This document shows positions 1 through 9,055 of a DNA stretch of 64,000 nucleotides, in pieces; position 1 is the stretch's first letter; the number at the start of each line of letters is the position of its first letter. Where the stretch lies: contig CALVAG010000008.1 of NCBI GenBank assembly GCA_944325445.1, positions 52,446 to 116,445 on the forward strand, written 5' to 3'. The translations under genes and the position numbers were made by a program. The DNA comes from an uncultured Bacteroidales bacterium (GTDB lineage: Bacteria > Bacteroidota > Bacteroidia > Bacteroidales > UBA932). The notes under the pieces were generated by a model that saw only the letters and a list, made by a program, of their open reading frames with translations, had not been told where the DNA came from and did not search any database.

Positions 1-920
1 TGGAACTTCTGGATATACATATAGGCGATTACGTATATGTGGAAAAAGGGGGTGAAATCATACCCAAAATAACGAGAGTGGAGATATCGAAACGCAGTGC
101 ATCGGCAGAAAAGGCCCGTTTCCCCGCATGTTGCCCCGATTGCGGCACTCCGCTGGTAAAAGATCCTGAAGAGGCGAAATCCTTCTGCCCCAATTCAGAC
201 GGATGCCCCATGCAGCAAAAAGGGAAGTTCCTCCATTTCATCGGCAGAAAGGCGATGAATATCAATGCAGGGGAAGCCACAATAGAGCAACTCTATACCA
301 AAGGCTACATAAAGCGTCTGAGCGATATATATTCATTGACTTCCAATGAACTCTCGCAACTGGACAAATGGAAAGAGAAATCTGTCGCAAACTTTCTCAA
401 CTCAGTAAAGCAGAGCAAAGAGCGTCCTTTCAGCAAGGTACTTTTTGCATTGGGGATAAAATATATAGGCGAAACTACCGCCAACAGCCTCGCCTATACC
501 TTCAAAAGCATTGAAAATCTCATGCACGCAAGCCGTGAAGAGCTGACAGAGACCGAAGATGTAGGGGAAAAGCTGGCGGATTCCATAATAAGCTATTTCA
601 GCAACCCAGACAATATCAAGCTGATAGAAGAACTGAAGGCAGCCGGCCTCAAATTCAGCATAGATGAAAACAGCGCCATGAAACTCTCCGATGCTTTGGA
701 TGGCAGGACATTTATGATTACCGGAATTTATACCATCCCCAGAGAAGAGATGAAAGCCTACATAGAGGCGCACGGCGGAAAAGTCGCCTCTTCCGTAAGT
801 TCAAAGACGGATTTTCTGGTAGCCGGAGAAAAGAGCGGAGAGGCGAAAATCAAAAAGGCCGAAAAACTCGGTGTGGAAATCATAAGCGAAGAAGAACTTT
901 ATAAAATGACAAGTAAATAA
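1..920 (+). CDS. ligA: NAD-dependent DNA ligase LigA, 3' part (5' end outside window)
   Basis: C-terminal part of the NAD+-dependent DNA ligase that seals nicks during replication and repair. The reading frame is open from base 3, so the gene enters from the left edge; about 305 residues are visible. In order: the end of the OB fold (DYVYVEKGGEIIPKI), a four-cysteine zinc finger (Cys codons at 132, 141, 186 and 204), the helix-hairpin-helix region, and a C-terminal BRCT domain (from about base 690, with FMITG and the GGKVASSVS stretch). The adenylation domain with the catalytic lysine lies outside the window. A GTG at 39 is internal and not a start. It ends 16 bp before the flavodiiron gene. 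Assignment is secure. Confidence 0.95.
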   Translation, partial: ELLDIHIGDYVYVEKGGEIIPKITRVEISKRSASAEKARFPACCPDCGTPLVKDPEEAKSFCPNSDGCPMQQKGKFLHFIGRKAMNINAGEATIEQLYTKGYIKRLSDIYSLTSNELSQLDKWKEKSVANFLNSVKQSKERPFSKVLFALGIKYIGETTANSLAYTFKSIENLMHASREELTETEDVGEKLADSIISYFSNPDNIKLIEELKAAGLKFSIDENSAMKLSDALDGRTFMITGIYTIPREEMKAYIEAHGGKVASSVSSKTDFLVAGEKSGEAKIKKAEKLGVEIISEEELYKMTSK

Positions 921-936
921 TCAAACAATAACGACC

Positions 937-2133
937 ATGAGAGAAATCAAAATCAACGAAACCACTTGGTATGTGGGCGCAAATGACAGGAAAACGCCTC
1001 TTTTCGAAAACAATTGGCCGCTGCCTTATGGAGTCTCGTACAATTCATACCTTATAAATGATTCCAAGACGGCCCTTATAGACGGCATAGAATTCGGTTC
1101 CGACCCCGACTACCTGCAGAAGATCAAAAAAATCCTGAACGGAAAAAAACTGGATTATCTTGTAATAAACCACATGGAGCCCGACCATTCAGGCATGATA
1201 TCTTCAATCGCAGCGGAATATCCTGGAATAAAAATAGTAGGCAATAATCAGACCGCCAGAATATTAAAGCTTTACTACAATTATAACGAGACCGATTTTC
1301 ATCCGGTTGCCGATGCGGACGAACTTTCGCTCGGAAATACGACGCTTAAATTCTATATGGTGCCATGGGTTCACTGGCCTGAGACCATGGTCACTTACAA
1401 CGTTACCGACAAAATTCTCTTTTCATGCGACGCATTCGGAGGATTCGGCACGCTCGACGGTTCCATATACGACACGGAAAACAATCTTCATGAACACTAT
1501 ATTTCCGAAATGCGCAGATATTACTCCAATATCGTTGCCAAATATAGTGGAATGGTACAGAAGGCATTGGCCAAACTATCAGGAGTAGAGATAAAAATGA
1601 TATGTCCCTCTCACGGATTGATTTGGAAAAATCCTGCAGACGTTGTCGGATTATACGACAGATGGAGCAGGCATGAGGCCGAAAATGAAATTACAATAGC
1701 CTATGCGTCGATGTATGGCAATACGGAACACATTGCAGACCATATAGGTTCTCTCCTCGGGGAAAAGGGTTACAGGGTACACACATACGATGTCTCCAAA
1801 ACGCATGTCTCATATATTTTAAGCATGATATGGAAATGCAAGGCCGTATTGCTCGGGACATGTGCATATAACGGTTTCATGCACCCCATGATGGAACATT
1901 TATGCAATGAAATCAGGATTGCACAGCCTAAAGAGAAGATTTTCGGCATTTTCGGTTCTTCAAGCTGGAACGGTGCAGGAGTAAAAAACCTTATAAAGTT
2001 TATGGAAGAGAACAACCTTCAGGCATTGCCTGCGGCAGCCGAATTGAGCGGAAGCTTCGCTCCTGAAAAAATCGGGGAATCCGCCGTAAAACTGGTCGAA
2101 GAAGTTGATAAAGCGATAAAGTCATGGAAATAA
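937..2133 (+). CDS. Flavodiiron protein, FprA / rubredoxin:oxygen oxidoreductase type
   Basis: A 398-residue A-type flavoprotein: an N-terminal metallo-beta-lactamase-like diiron domain (about 1-245) followed by a flavodoxin domain (about 250-398, FMN loop at ASMYGNTEH). The diiron ligand motif HxExDH is present as H79, E81, D83, H84. The family reduces O2 to water, or NO to N2O, in the cytoplasm of anaerobes, usually with electrons from rubredoxin. No rubredoxin gene adjoins it, so the donor is unknown. Which of O2 or NO is preferred cannot be read from the sequence. The downstream thioesterase overlaps its stop codon by 10 bp, so the two are probably co-transcribed. Confidence 0.92.
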   Translation: MREIKINETTWYVGANDRKTPLFENNWPLPYGVSYNSYLINDSKTALIDGIEFGSDPDYLQKIKKILNGKKLDYLVINHMEPDHSGMISSIAAEYPGIKIVGNNQTARILKLYYNYNETDFHPVADADELSLGNTTLKFYMVPWVHWPETMVTYNVTDKILFSCDAFGGFGTLDGSIYDTENNLHEHYISEMRRYYSNIVAKYSGMVQKALAKLSGVEIKMICPSHGLIWKNPADVVGLYDRWSRHEAENEITIAYASMYGNTEHIADHIGSLLGEKGYRVHTYDVSKTHVSYILSMIWKCKAVLLGTCAYNGFMHPMMEHLCNEIRIAQPKEKIFGIFGSSSWNGAGVKNLIKFMEENNLQALPAAAELSGSFAPEKIGESAVKLVEEVDKAIKSWK

Positions 2134-2498
2134 GGGAAGGAGCTACATTTAGCGTAAGACACACTGTAACTGAAAAAGATACCGCATCGGCACACCGCTC
2201 CGGAGGGCTTGAAGTCTATGCCACTCCCGCCATGGTGGCACTAATGGAAGAGTCGGCATACATGCTGCTGAAAAAATGCGGTGCGGAGAGCGTCGGGACT
2301 GAATTGAAGATCAGACATACAAGGGCATGCCTGTGCGGCACCGAAGTCGAAGCCTGTGCAAAGGTCATTGCCACAGATGGGAAAAAGGTAATTTTTGAAG
2401 TATCGGCCACAGATAAGAATGGCATTATAGGCGAGGGAGAACATACAAGATATGTTATAGACCCGGAAAAATTTATGTCCAAGTTAAACGGCAATTGA
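2124..2498 (+). CDS. Hotdog-fold thioesterase family protein
   Basis: A 124-residue protein resembling the small hotdog thioesterases of the FlK (fluoroacetyl-CoA thioesterase) type: a region ATPAMVALMEESA, matching the long central helix, is followed by a TELKIRHTRACLCG strand region. Family members hydrolyse acyl-CoA thioesters in the cytoplasm; the substrate here is not predictable. The start overlaps the end of the flavodiiron gene and the stop is one base before the next start, so it sits inside a compact operon. Fold assignment is fairly sure; activity is inferred. Confidence 0.75.
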   Translation: MEIREGATFSVRHTVTEKDTASAHRSGGLEVYATPAMVALMEESAYMLLKKCGAESVGTELKIRHTRACLCGTEVEACAKVIATDGKKVIFEVSATDKNGIIGEGEHTRYVIDPEKFMSKLNGN

Positions 2499-2499
2499 T

Positions 2500-3405
2500 T
2501 TGAAAGATCTGGTTGAAGAGATAAAGTCGCTCTACCGATGGATTGTAAAATTCATCACAGAGGATATATGGCACATAAATATCGACGATTTCGGAAGGGC
2601 CAAGAGGAAATTTTTGAAATACCTCAAAGTCGCCATCATGACGGTCAAGGAGTCCGGAAACAACAAACTGGGACTCTATTCGGTATCGTTGAGTTTTTTT
2701 GTAGCCATGTCGGTGGTGCCTTTTGCCGCTGTAGCGTTTGCCATAACCGGCGGACTTGGCTTCGAAGAGAAGCTGAAATCTCTTTTGCTGGACAACTTTT
2801 CAGACAATCAGGATGTCATAAACTGGGTAATCAGATTTGCAGATAATATCATAGATAGCGGGCAGAAAGACATATTCGGAGTAATCAGCTTTATCTTCTT
2901 TACCTGGATTATCATATGGCTCATCTTGAACATAGAGAAGAGTTTCAATGTAATATGGAATGTGGAGCGCCGTCGCTCGCTCGCCAAAAGGTTTCTCTAC
3001 TATTTCGGCATTTTGATTACGGCGCCGCTTATCATAACGATGCTTCTCTCCCTATTTTCGATATTCAGCAAGAATACCGAAACATTGGGTTATCTATCGC
3101 AATGGGGGTTGCTGTTTGTCATTATGCTGATTTTCCTCACCATAATGTACAAATATATCCCGAATGTAAAGGTTCATTTCAGTGCGGCGTTCAACGCTGC
3201 CGTAATAGCCTCGATAGCATTTATAATAATGCAATATCTGTACACGGAGACACAGATGCTGGTATCGCGGGTGGATGCCGTATATGGAGCGTTCGCTGCG
3301 ATACCTCTGTTTTTAATATGGATGAATATCAGCTGGATGATTATTTTGGTAGGAGCCGAAATATCCCACTCGTTTCAATATGTATCTAAATATAAAATAA
3401 AATGA
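2500..3405 (+). CDS. YihY/BrkB family inner-membrane protein
   Basis: A 301-residue integral membrane protein of the YihY/BrkB (UPF0761) family, once mis-annotated as RNase BN. About six hydrophobic segments are visible, beginning near residue 60 (SVSLSFFVAMSVVPFAAVAFAI) and ending with a hydrophobic hairpin near 265-290 (IPLFLIWMNISWMIILVGAEISH), the most conserved part of the family. Molecular function is not established. The start is TTG, one base after the preceding stop; the next in-frame ATG lies about 46 codons in and would remove the conserved cytoplasmic N terminus. Its stop overlaps the hydG start by 4 bp. Confidence 0.85.
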   Translation: MKDLVEEIKSLYRWIVKFITEDIWHINIDDFGRAKRKFLKYLKVAIMTVKESGNNKLGLYSVSLSFFVAMSVVPFAAVAFAITGGLGFEEKLKSLLLDNFSDNQDVINWVIRFADNIIDSGQKDIFGVISFIFFTWIIIWLILNIEKSFNVIWNVERRRSLAKRFLYYFGILITAPLIITMLLSLFSIFSKNTETLGYLSQWGLLFVIMLIFLTIMYKYIPNVKVHFSAAFNAAVIASIAFIIMQYLYTETQMLVSRVDAVYGAFAAIPLFLIWMNISWMIILVGAEISHSFQYVSKYKIK

Positions 3406-4826
3406 AATATAATTATATCGACAGTTCAAATGAAAACGGTATAAACTTTATAGATGAACCGCTTATAAATTCTCTAATAAATGAAAATATAGAGGAGGAT
3501 CCTATCCTTTGCAGAGAGATCTTTGCAAAAAGCAGGCAAAAACAGCCTTTGAACCTGCAGGATACGGCAGCACTTATATCTATAAAATCTCCAGAGCTTC
3601 TTAATGAGCTGTTTGAAACGGCCAGAGAGCTGAAAAGAGATATTTATGGAAAACGGATTGTCCTTTTTGCGCCTCTGTATGTAGGCAACTATTGCGTAAA
3701 CGACTGTACATATTGCGGCTTCAGAAGAAGCGCAAGGGGCACAATCAGGAAAACGCTCACAAAAGAGGAGCTTGTGGAGGAAATTTACCATTTGGAAGAT
3801 CTCGGCCACAAAAGGCTCATACTCGTGTTCGGCGAATCTCCGAAATATACTCCTGAATTCATAGCGGAATGCGTAAGGATCTGCTATTCCACAAAAAAGG
3901 GAAACGGCGAAATACGCAGGGTGAATATAAATGCGGCGCCTCTCGATATAGAGGGATACAAAACCGTCAAGGCCGCCGGGATAGGTACCTTCCAGGTATT
4001 TCAGGAGACATACCATAGAGCGACATACGCCAAATACCATCCTGCAAATGATATAAAAGGCAATTACATGTGGCGGCTGAATGCAATGGACAGGGCATTC
4101 AAGGGAGGCATAGACGATATGGGAATAGGCGTCCTCTTCGGGCTTTACGACTGGAGATTCGATTTGCTCTCGCTTGTCGCACACTCGCTTCACCTTCAGA
4201 ACAGATATGGAGTGGGGCCTCACACTATCAGTTTTCCCAGAATCCAGCCGGCACAGGATATGACACTTCCCCTTCCATACAGGGTTTCAGACGAAAACTT
4301 TAAGAAGCTCGTAGCAATACTCAGACTTGCAGTCCCTTATACCGGGCTGATAATGACAGCGCGCGAAAGCAAGGAGATCCGCGACGAGGTCATGGAGTTC
4401 GGAGTATCGCAAATCGATGCAGGCACTCGGCTGGAAATCGGAGGCTACCAGAAAGAGGGTAAAGAACAGGAACTGAACAAGGAGCAGTTCAAGGTAGGCG
4501 ATACAAGAGATCTGGATGACGTTATCCGCTGGCTTCTGGAAAGGGAGTTTATTCCGAGTTTCTGCACATCGTGCTACAGGGTCGGCAGAACGGGCGAGCA
4601 TTTCATGGAGTATGCAATTCCAGGATTCATAAAAAAATTCTGCACGCCGAATGCGATGCTCACATTGGCGGAATATCTCGAAGATTATGCAAGCGATGCG
4701 ACAAAGGCCGCCGGATACGCCCTTATAGAAAAAAATCTGGAAACCATCACCGATATTGAACAGAAACAAAAGATTGTAGCTAAATTAGAGGCCATTAAAA
4801 CAGGCAAAAGGGATTTATTATTTTAG
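3402..4826 (+). CDS. hydG: [FeFe]-hydrogenase H-cluster maturase HydG (radical SAM)
   Basis: A 474-residue radical SAM enzyme that cleaves tyrosine to supply CO and cyanide for the H-cluster of [FeFe] hydrogenase. The SAM cluster motif CxxxCxxC is C98, C102, C105 (YCVNDCTYCGFRR). The C-terminal auxiliary-cluster motif CxxC...C is visible as CTSCYR and, about 22 residues on, KFCTPN, which separates HydG from the related tyrosine lyase ThiH. Length is normal for HydG. No hydE, hydF or hydrogenase gene lies in the window, so the partners must be elsewhere. It is embedded between yihY (4 bp overlap) and relA (2 bp gap) with no visible regulation of its own. Confidence 0.93.
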   Translation: MKYNYIDSSNENGINFIDEPLINSLINENIEEDPILCREIFAKSRQKQPLNLQDTAALISIKSPELLNELFETARELKRDIYGKRIVLFAPLYVGNYCVNDCTYCGFRRSARGTIRKTLTKEELVEEIYHLEDLGHKRLILVFGESPKYTPEFIAECVRICYSTKKGNGEIRRVNINAAPLDIEGYKTVKAAGIGTFQVFQETYHRATYAKYHPANDIKGNYMWRLNAMDRAFKGGIDDMGIGVLFGLYDWRFDLLSLVAHSLHLQNRYGVGPHTISFPRIQPAQDMTLPLPYRVSDENFKKLVAILRLAVPYTGLIMTARESKEIRDEVMEFGVSQIDAGTRLEIGGYQKEGKEQELNKEQFKVGDTRDLDDVIRWLLEREFIPSFCTSCYRVGRTGEHFMEYAIPGFIKKFCTPNAMLTLAEYLEDYASDATKAAGYALIEKNLETITDIEQKQKIVAKLEAIKTGKRDLLF

Positions 4827-4828
4827 GT

Positions 4829-7168
4829 ATGTTTACAAAAGAGGACAACGATTTAATTTACAACGAGTTTGAATCACTGAGAATAGCAAGTTTAAAACGG
4901 TGCGCGAACGAACAGGAATATGAAGGGGTCTTAAAGGCATTCGAATTTGCCAATGAAGCCCACAAGGGTGTCCGCCGTCGCTCCGGCGAACCTTACATTC
5001 TTCATCCCATCGCTGTGGCAAAAATCGTTGTAGAAGAGATAGGCCTTGGATATAAATCCATTGTAACCGCATTGCTGCACGATATTGTAGAGGACACCGA
5101 ATATACCGTGGAGGATATAGCCCGTCTGTTCGGAGAGAAAATCGCCTCGCTTGTAGACGGACTTACGAAGATCAAGTCCGCAATGGACAGCAACCACAAC
5201 AAGGTAGTGGGCAGCGACCCCAACGGGAAGATGTCCCAGATGCAGGAAAAATCGCTTCAGGCAGAGAATTTCAAAAGGATTCTTCTTACCCTGAACGACG
5301 ATGTCAGGGTCATTCTCATAAAGCTTGCCGACAGGCTGCATAATATGAGGACCATCGACTCCATGCCTGAGAGGAAAAAAGACAAGATTCTGAGCGAAAC
5401 CATGTATATCTTCATTCCGCTTGCACACAGGTTGGGGCTGTACAGCATCAAATCCGAAATGGAGAATATATGGCTCAAATACAGGCAGCCGGAACAATAC
5501 AACGAAATAAACAAGAAGCTGAGCGAACATGTTGAAAAGAAGGGCTGCATAATAGACAGCCTTATTACACCGATTGAAAATGTCCTTATAAAGGCGGGAT
5601 ACAAATTCACGATTACCAAGAGAACGAAGACCCCCTACTCCATCTGGAGAAAAATGCAGACAAAAGGGATTCCGTTCGAGCAGATTTATGACCTGTTTGC
5701 AATCAGAATAATATTCGAGCCTAAAGGCAATATATCGGAGAGGCAGCAATGTTGGGAGATATACTCGCTTATCTCCGAAGATCATCCATCCAAAACAGAC
5801 AGGATCAGAGATTGGGTGAGCACGCCCAAATCGAACGGATATGAAGCTCTCCACTGCACCCTGATGAGTCCCATGGGAAGTTGGGTCGAGGTACAGATCC
5901 GCTCGGTACGGATGAATGAGATAGCGGAAAAGGGTCTTGCCGCCCATTGGAGCTACAAGGGCATCCAGAAGAGTCAGGAAAACGAGCTCGACAATTGGCT
6001 CAATATGGTCAGGGAGGTGCTTAAAAACCCCGATGTCAATGCTCTGGAATTTTTGGACAAATTCCATGAGGGGCTGCTCTCATCTGAAATATATGTATTT
6101 ACGCCTAAGGGCGAATCAAAAAGGCTGCCCAAGGGGGCGACAGTGCTCGATTTTGCATATAGCATCCACACCGAAATAGGCAACAGGGCTATCGCCGCAA
6201 AGGTGAATCTGAAACTCGTTCCCCTCTCCTATATTCCCAAAAACGGAGACCAGATCGAGATTATCACCGCAGAATCGCAAAAGCCGAAGCGCGAATGGCT
6301 GGATTTCGTAAAGACGCAGAAGGCACAGAACCTTATTTACGACGCACTCAAATCCGATACAGAAAACTCCATAAAGGAGGGACAGCGCACATTGGATTCG
6401 GAATTGGCGAAATTGGGCATAACACCGCAAACCAGAGTTTTCAAGAAACTGATTGCCGCATATAATGTAAACAACAAAAATGAACTCTACAGTAAAATAG
6501 GCGCCGGATTGATAGATCTGTCGGATTTGGAGAAGATATTGCGCAAGAACAGTGAAAACAAATTCGTAAAATATTGGAACCTCCAGTTTTTCCTCGGAAA
6601 TTCAGATAAGGAAAAAGAGGATGAAAAGAAGGAGAAAGAGAGCGGCAAGGCCGATGAAAAGAGAGAGAAGAAGGAGGAAAAGCAGGCTGTCAAGATAGAT
6701 AAGAAAAAGGATTACCTGTTGGAAGAGAACCCGCTGGACAAAACGCTCAGCTATAAGGTGGCCGAATGTTGCAATCCGATTCCGGGCGATCCTATAATAG
6801 GTTTCCTTGATGATGACAACGAAGTGGTGGTCCACAAGAAGGTATGCCCTGTAGCAATCTCCCTTGCCTCCATACAGGGTGGAAAGATCGTAAATGCCAA
6901 ATGGACCAAACATACCATCCTCTCTTTTCTGGCCAGACTGGAGATAAAAGGGATAGACAGGATAGGAATCGTAGCGGAAATAACGAAATACATCACCCTG
7001 GTTTTAAGCGTGAACATCAGAAAAATCCATTTTGAGACGCACGACGGAATATTCGAAGGGTACATAGACCTCTATGTACACAACACGGATGACCTTGAAG
7101 TCATGATCAAAAGGCTGCTTAAGATAAAAGGCATAGAAAATGTAGTAAGGGCCAATGTAAAAGAATAG
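4829..7168 (+). CDS. Bifunctional (p)ppGpp synthetase/hydrolase, RelA/SpoT family
   Basis: A 779-residue stringent-response enzyme. The N-terminal HD hydrolase keeps its metal residues (ILHP, HDIVEDT, ADRLHNMRT), so it should degrade (p)ppGpp. The synthetase domain follows (SIWRKMQ...YDLFAIRIIF and SNGYEALH), then TGS (YVFTPKGESKRLPKGATVLDFAYS), a helical region, a CC-type motif (AECCNPIPGD) and a C-terminal ACT domain. A strongly charged Lys/Glu-rich linker occupies residues about 593-630, between helical domain and CC motif; this is longer than usual. It is the only RelA/SpoT homologue in the window and, with both catalytic domains apparently intact, resembles the Rel type. Confidence 0.94.
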   Translation: MFTKEDNDLIYNEFESLRIASLKRCANEQEYEGVLKAFEFANEAHKGVRRRSGEPYILHPIAVAKIVVEEIGLGYKSIVTALLHDIVEDTEYTVEDIARLFGEKIASLVDGLTKIKSAMDSNHNKVVGSDPNGKMSQMQEKSLQAENFKRILLTLNDDVRVILIKLADRLHNMRTIDSMPERKKDKILSETMYIFIPLAHRLGLYSIKSEMENIWLKYRQPEQYNEINKKLSEHVEKKGCIIDSLITPIENVLIKAGYKFTITKRTKTPYSIWRKMQTKGIPFEQIYDLFAIRIIFEPKGNISERQQCWEIYSLISEDHPSKTDRIRDWVSTPKSNGYEALHCTLMSPMGSWVEVQIRSVRMNEIAEKGLAAHWSYKGIQKSQENELDNWLNMVREVLKNPDVNALEFLDKFHEGLLSSEIYVFTPKGESKRLPKGATVLDFAYSIHTEIGNRAIAAKVNLKLVPLSYIPKNGDQIEIITAESQKPKREWLDFVKTQKAQNLIYDALKSDTENSIKEGQRTLDSELAKLGITPQTRVFKKLIAAYNVNNKNELYSKIGAGLIDLSDLEKILRKNSENKFVKYWNLQFFLGNSDKEKEDEKKEKESGKADEKREKKEEKQAVKIDKKKDYLLEENPLDKTLSYKVAECCNPIPGDPIIGFLDDDNEVVVHKKVCPVAISLASIQGGKIVNAKWTKHTILSFLARLEIKGIDRIGIVAEITKYITLVLSVNIRKIHFETHDGIFEGYIDLYVHNTDDLEVMIKRLLKIKGIENVVRANVKE

Positions 7169-7170
7169 GT

Positions 7171-9051
7171 ATGATAAAAAAACATATTTGCACGATACTG
7201 CTTGCGGCATTTGCCGCCTTTTATTGCCTGCACAATTCATCCTGCGCGAATACGCACGGCTCACCGACCGGAGGCCCCAAGGATACAATTCCTCCAGTGA
7301 TTGTAGCAACCGTTCCAGATTCGAACGCGACAATGGTTTCCACGGATACAAAGAGCTCCATTACAATAACTTTCAATGAGTATATACAACTGAAGGATGC
7401 GAACCGGAATATCCTTCTCTCCCCTCCCCAGAAAAAAAGGGTAAAGACCCGTCTCAGGGGGAAAAGCCTTATCGTTTCATTCGAGGAGCCTCTCGACAGC
7501 AACAGGACATACACGCTGTATTTCGGCTCCGCGCTGGCAGACAACAATGAAGGCAACGTACTGCAGGATTATGCCTACTCTTTCTCTACGGGAAAAACCC
7601 TGGACTCGCTCTTATATAGCGGCACTGTACTGGACTACTCCTCACTGCTGCCGCTCGAAGGGGTAACTGTCGCATTGTATCTGAATCCGAAAGACTCCTC
7701 GGTGATGACGCAGCTTCCGGATGCCATAACAAGAAGCGACAAATGGGGATATTTCTGTTTCAGGAATCTGAAAGGCTGCCGATATACATTATACGCATTC
7801 AAGGATGAGAACAACAATAATCTTTACGATCCCGGGGTCGAGGATGTAGGATTTCTCGACAGCGCAATAATTCCGACAATCGTTATGGACAGTACCCGTA
7901 CGCAGCTTGCCAGATACAGCCCGGAGGATACTTTGAATTGCATGGCCCGTCCCATAGAGAGCAGTATCTACCTTTTCAGGGAAAAGAACGGCACGCAATA
8001 TATAAGGGAGTATAAAAGGACCAGCAACAAGGGTGCATATATAAAATTCGGAGCCATGGATGCAGTGATAGATTCATTCTCCGTAACAGGCATAAGGAAC
8101 GATCAGATCATAAAACAGTTCAACCAGCTCAACGACAGTCTGAGTTTTTGGATAAACGACCCGAGAAAATTGCCCGATACGCTGACTCTCGGAATAAAAT
8201 ATATGAAAACCGATTCATTGGGGAATCTTGCTCCGGCAACCGAGGAGTTGAAACTTATAGCTCCAAAGGAGAAGAAAGAGACGGAAATCGAAACAAATGA
8301 AAAGAGAAAAGGGCCCGATAAGAAAAAGCAAAGAGAGGACTTGCTGGAATTCAAATTGGAGGCCGACCCCAAGCTGATTGAACAGACCGGATATATCTTT
8401 ACCTTTAACGAGCCGCTCGTAGAGTGCAATTCAGACTCCATTATCTTTACAATGAGCACTCCGAGAAAGGTCGTGACCGACGAACAGTTCAAGTTCGAAC
8501 AAGACAGTGCCAATGTAAACAGATATTATCTCCGTCCGGTTACCGAATTTAAAACAGGAAATGAATACTCGCTGCTTATACCCCGGGCAACATTCCGCGA
8601 TATAAACGGTTTTACCAACGATACCATTGAAAACAAGGTGACCCTCCCTACGGATGACAGATTGAGCACCCTGAATCTCGATGTAACCAACGTAGACGGA
8701 CGTTATATCGTTGAACTTGTAAACGAAACACGCGACAAGGTTTTCAGGCAGTTCATCATAAAACGCGATTCCCTGCTGCACTTTCCCTATCTGGATGCAG
8801 GGCGCTACTCGATAAGGATAACCCAGGACAAAAACAACAATGGGCTTCTCGACCCGGGGATAGTATTGAAAAGGGTACAGCCGGAGATGGTCAGGCTTTA
8901 TAAAATGGCCGGGAATTCTGTCGTATTGGAAATCGGAGAAAAGATGGACCTCGAACAGGAGGTAGACATTGCCGGACTTTTCAAGGATAAAGAGGAAGAA
9001 TCCGTGGAAATTGCAGGGGAAAATGAGAATGAAACCGTCGAAGAGAAATAG
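7171..9051 (+). CDS. Ig-like (SbsA-type) domain envelope protein, probable lipoprotein
   Basis: A 626-residue exported protein. An N-terminal signal sequence ends near a cysteine at residue 25 (HNSSCANTHG), followed by SPTGGPKDTIPPVI, a signature shared by a Bacteroidetes family with an N-terminal bacterial Ig-like fold (about 37-135). Residue -3 to the cysteine is Asn, not a standard lipobox residue, so lipidation is likely but not certain. A second Ig-like region begins near 395, after a Lys/Glu-rich stretch (about 367-390). Function is unknown; the family is thought to be surface or periplasmic. It starts 2 bp after relA and is followed by an outer-membrane barrel gene, which fits an envelope role. 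Confidence 0.75.
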   Translation: MIKKHICTILLAAFAAFYCLHNSSCANTHGSPTGGPKDTIPPVIVATVPDSNATMVSTDTKSSITITFNEYIQLKDANRNILLSPPQKKRVKTRLRGKSLIVSFEEPLDSNRTYTLYFGSALADNNEGNVLQDYAYSFSTGKTLDSLLYSGTVLDYSSLLPLEGVTVALYLNPKDSSVMTQLPDAITRSDKWGYFCFRNLKGCRYTLYAFKDENNNNLYDPGVEDVGFLDSAIIPTIVMDSTRTQLARYSPEDTLNCMARPIESSIYLFREKNGTQYIREYKRTSNKGAYIKFGAMDAVIDSFSVTGIRNDQIIKQFNQLNDSLSFWINDPRKLPDTLTLGIKYMKTDSLGNLAPATEELKLIAPKEKKETEIETNEKRKGPDKKKQREDLLEFKLEADPKLIEQTGYIFTFNEPLVECNSDSIIFTMSTPRKVVTDEQFKFEQDSANVNRYYLRPVTEFKTGNEYSLLIPRATFRDINGFTNDTIENKVTLPTDDRLSTLNLDVTNVDGRYIVELVNETRDKVFRQFIIKRDSLLHFPYLDAGRYSIRITQDKNNNGLLDPGIVLKRVQPEMVRLYKMAGNSVVLEIGEKMDLEQEVDIAGLFKDKEEESVEIAGENENETVEEK

Positions 9052-9055
9052 ATAT

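Noticed and set aside
4931..6067. A 378-codon open frame on the minus strand
   Set aside because: It lies wholly antisense to the well-supported relA/spoT gene and its product has no recognisable domain; it is a shadow of that gene's codon bias.
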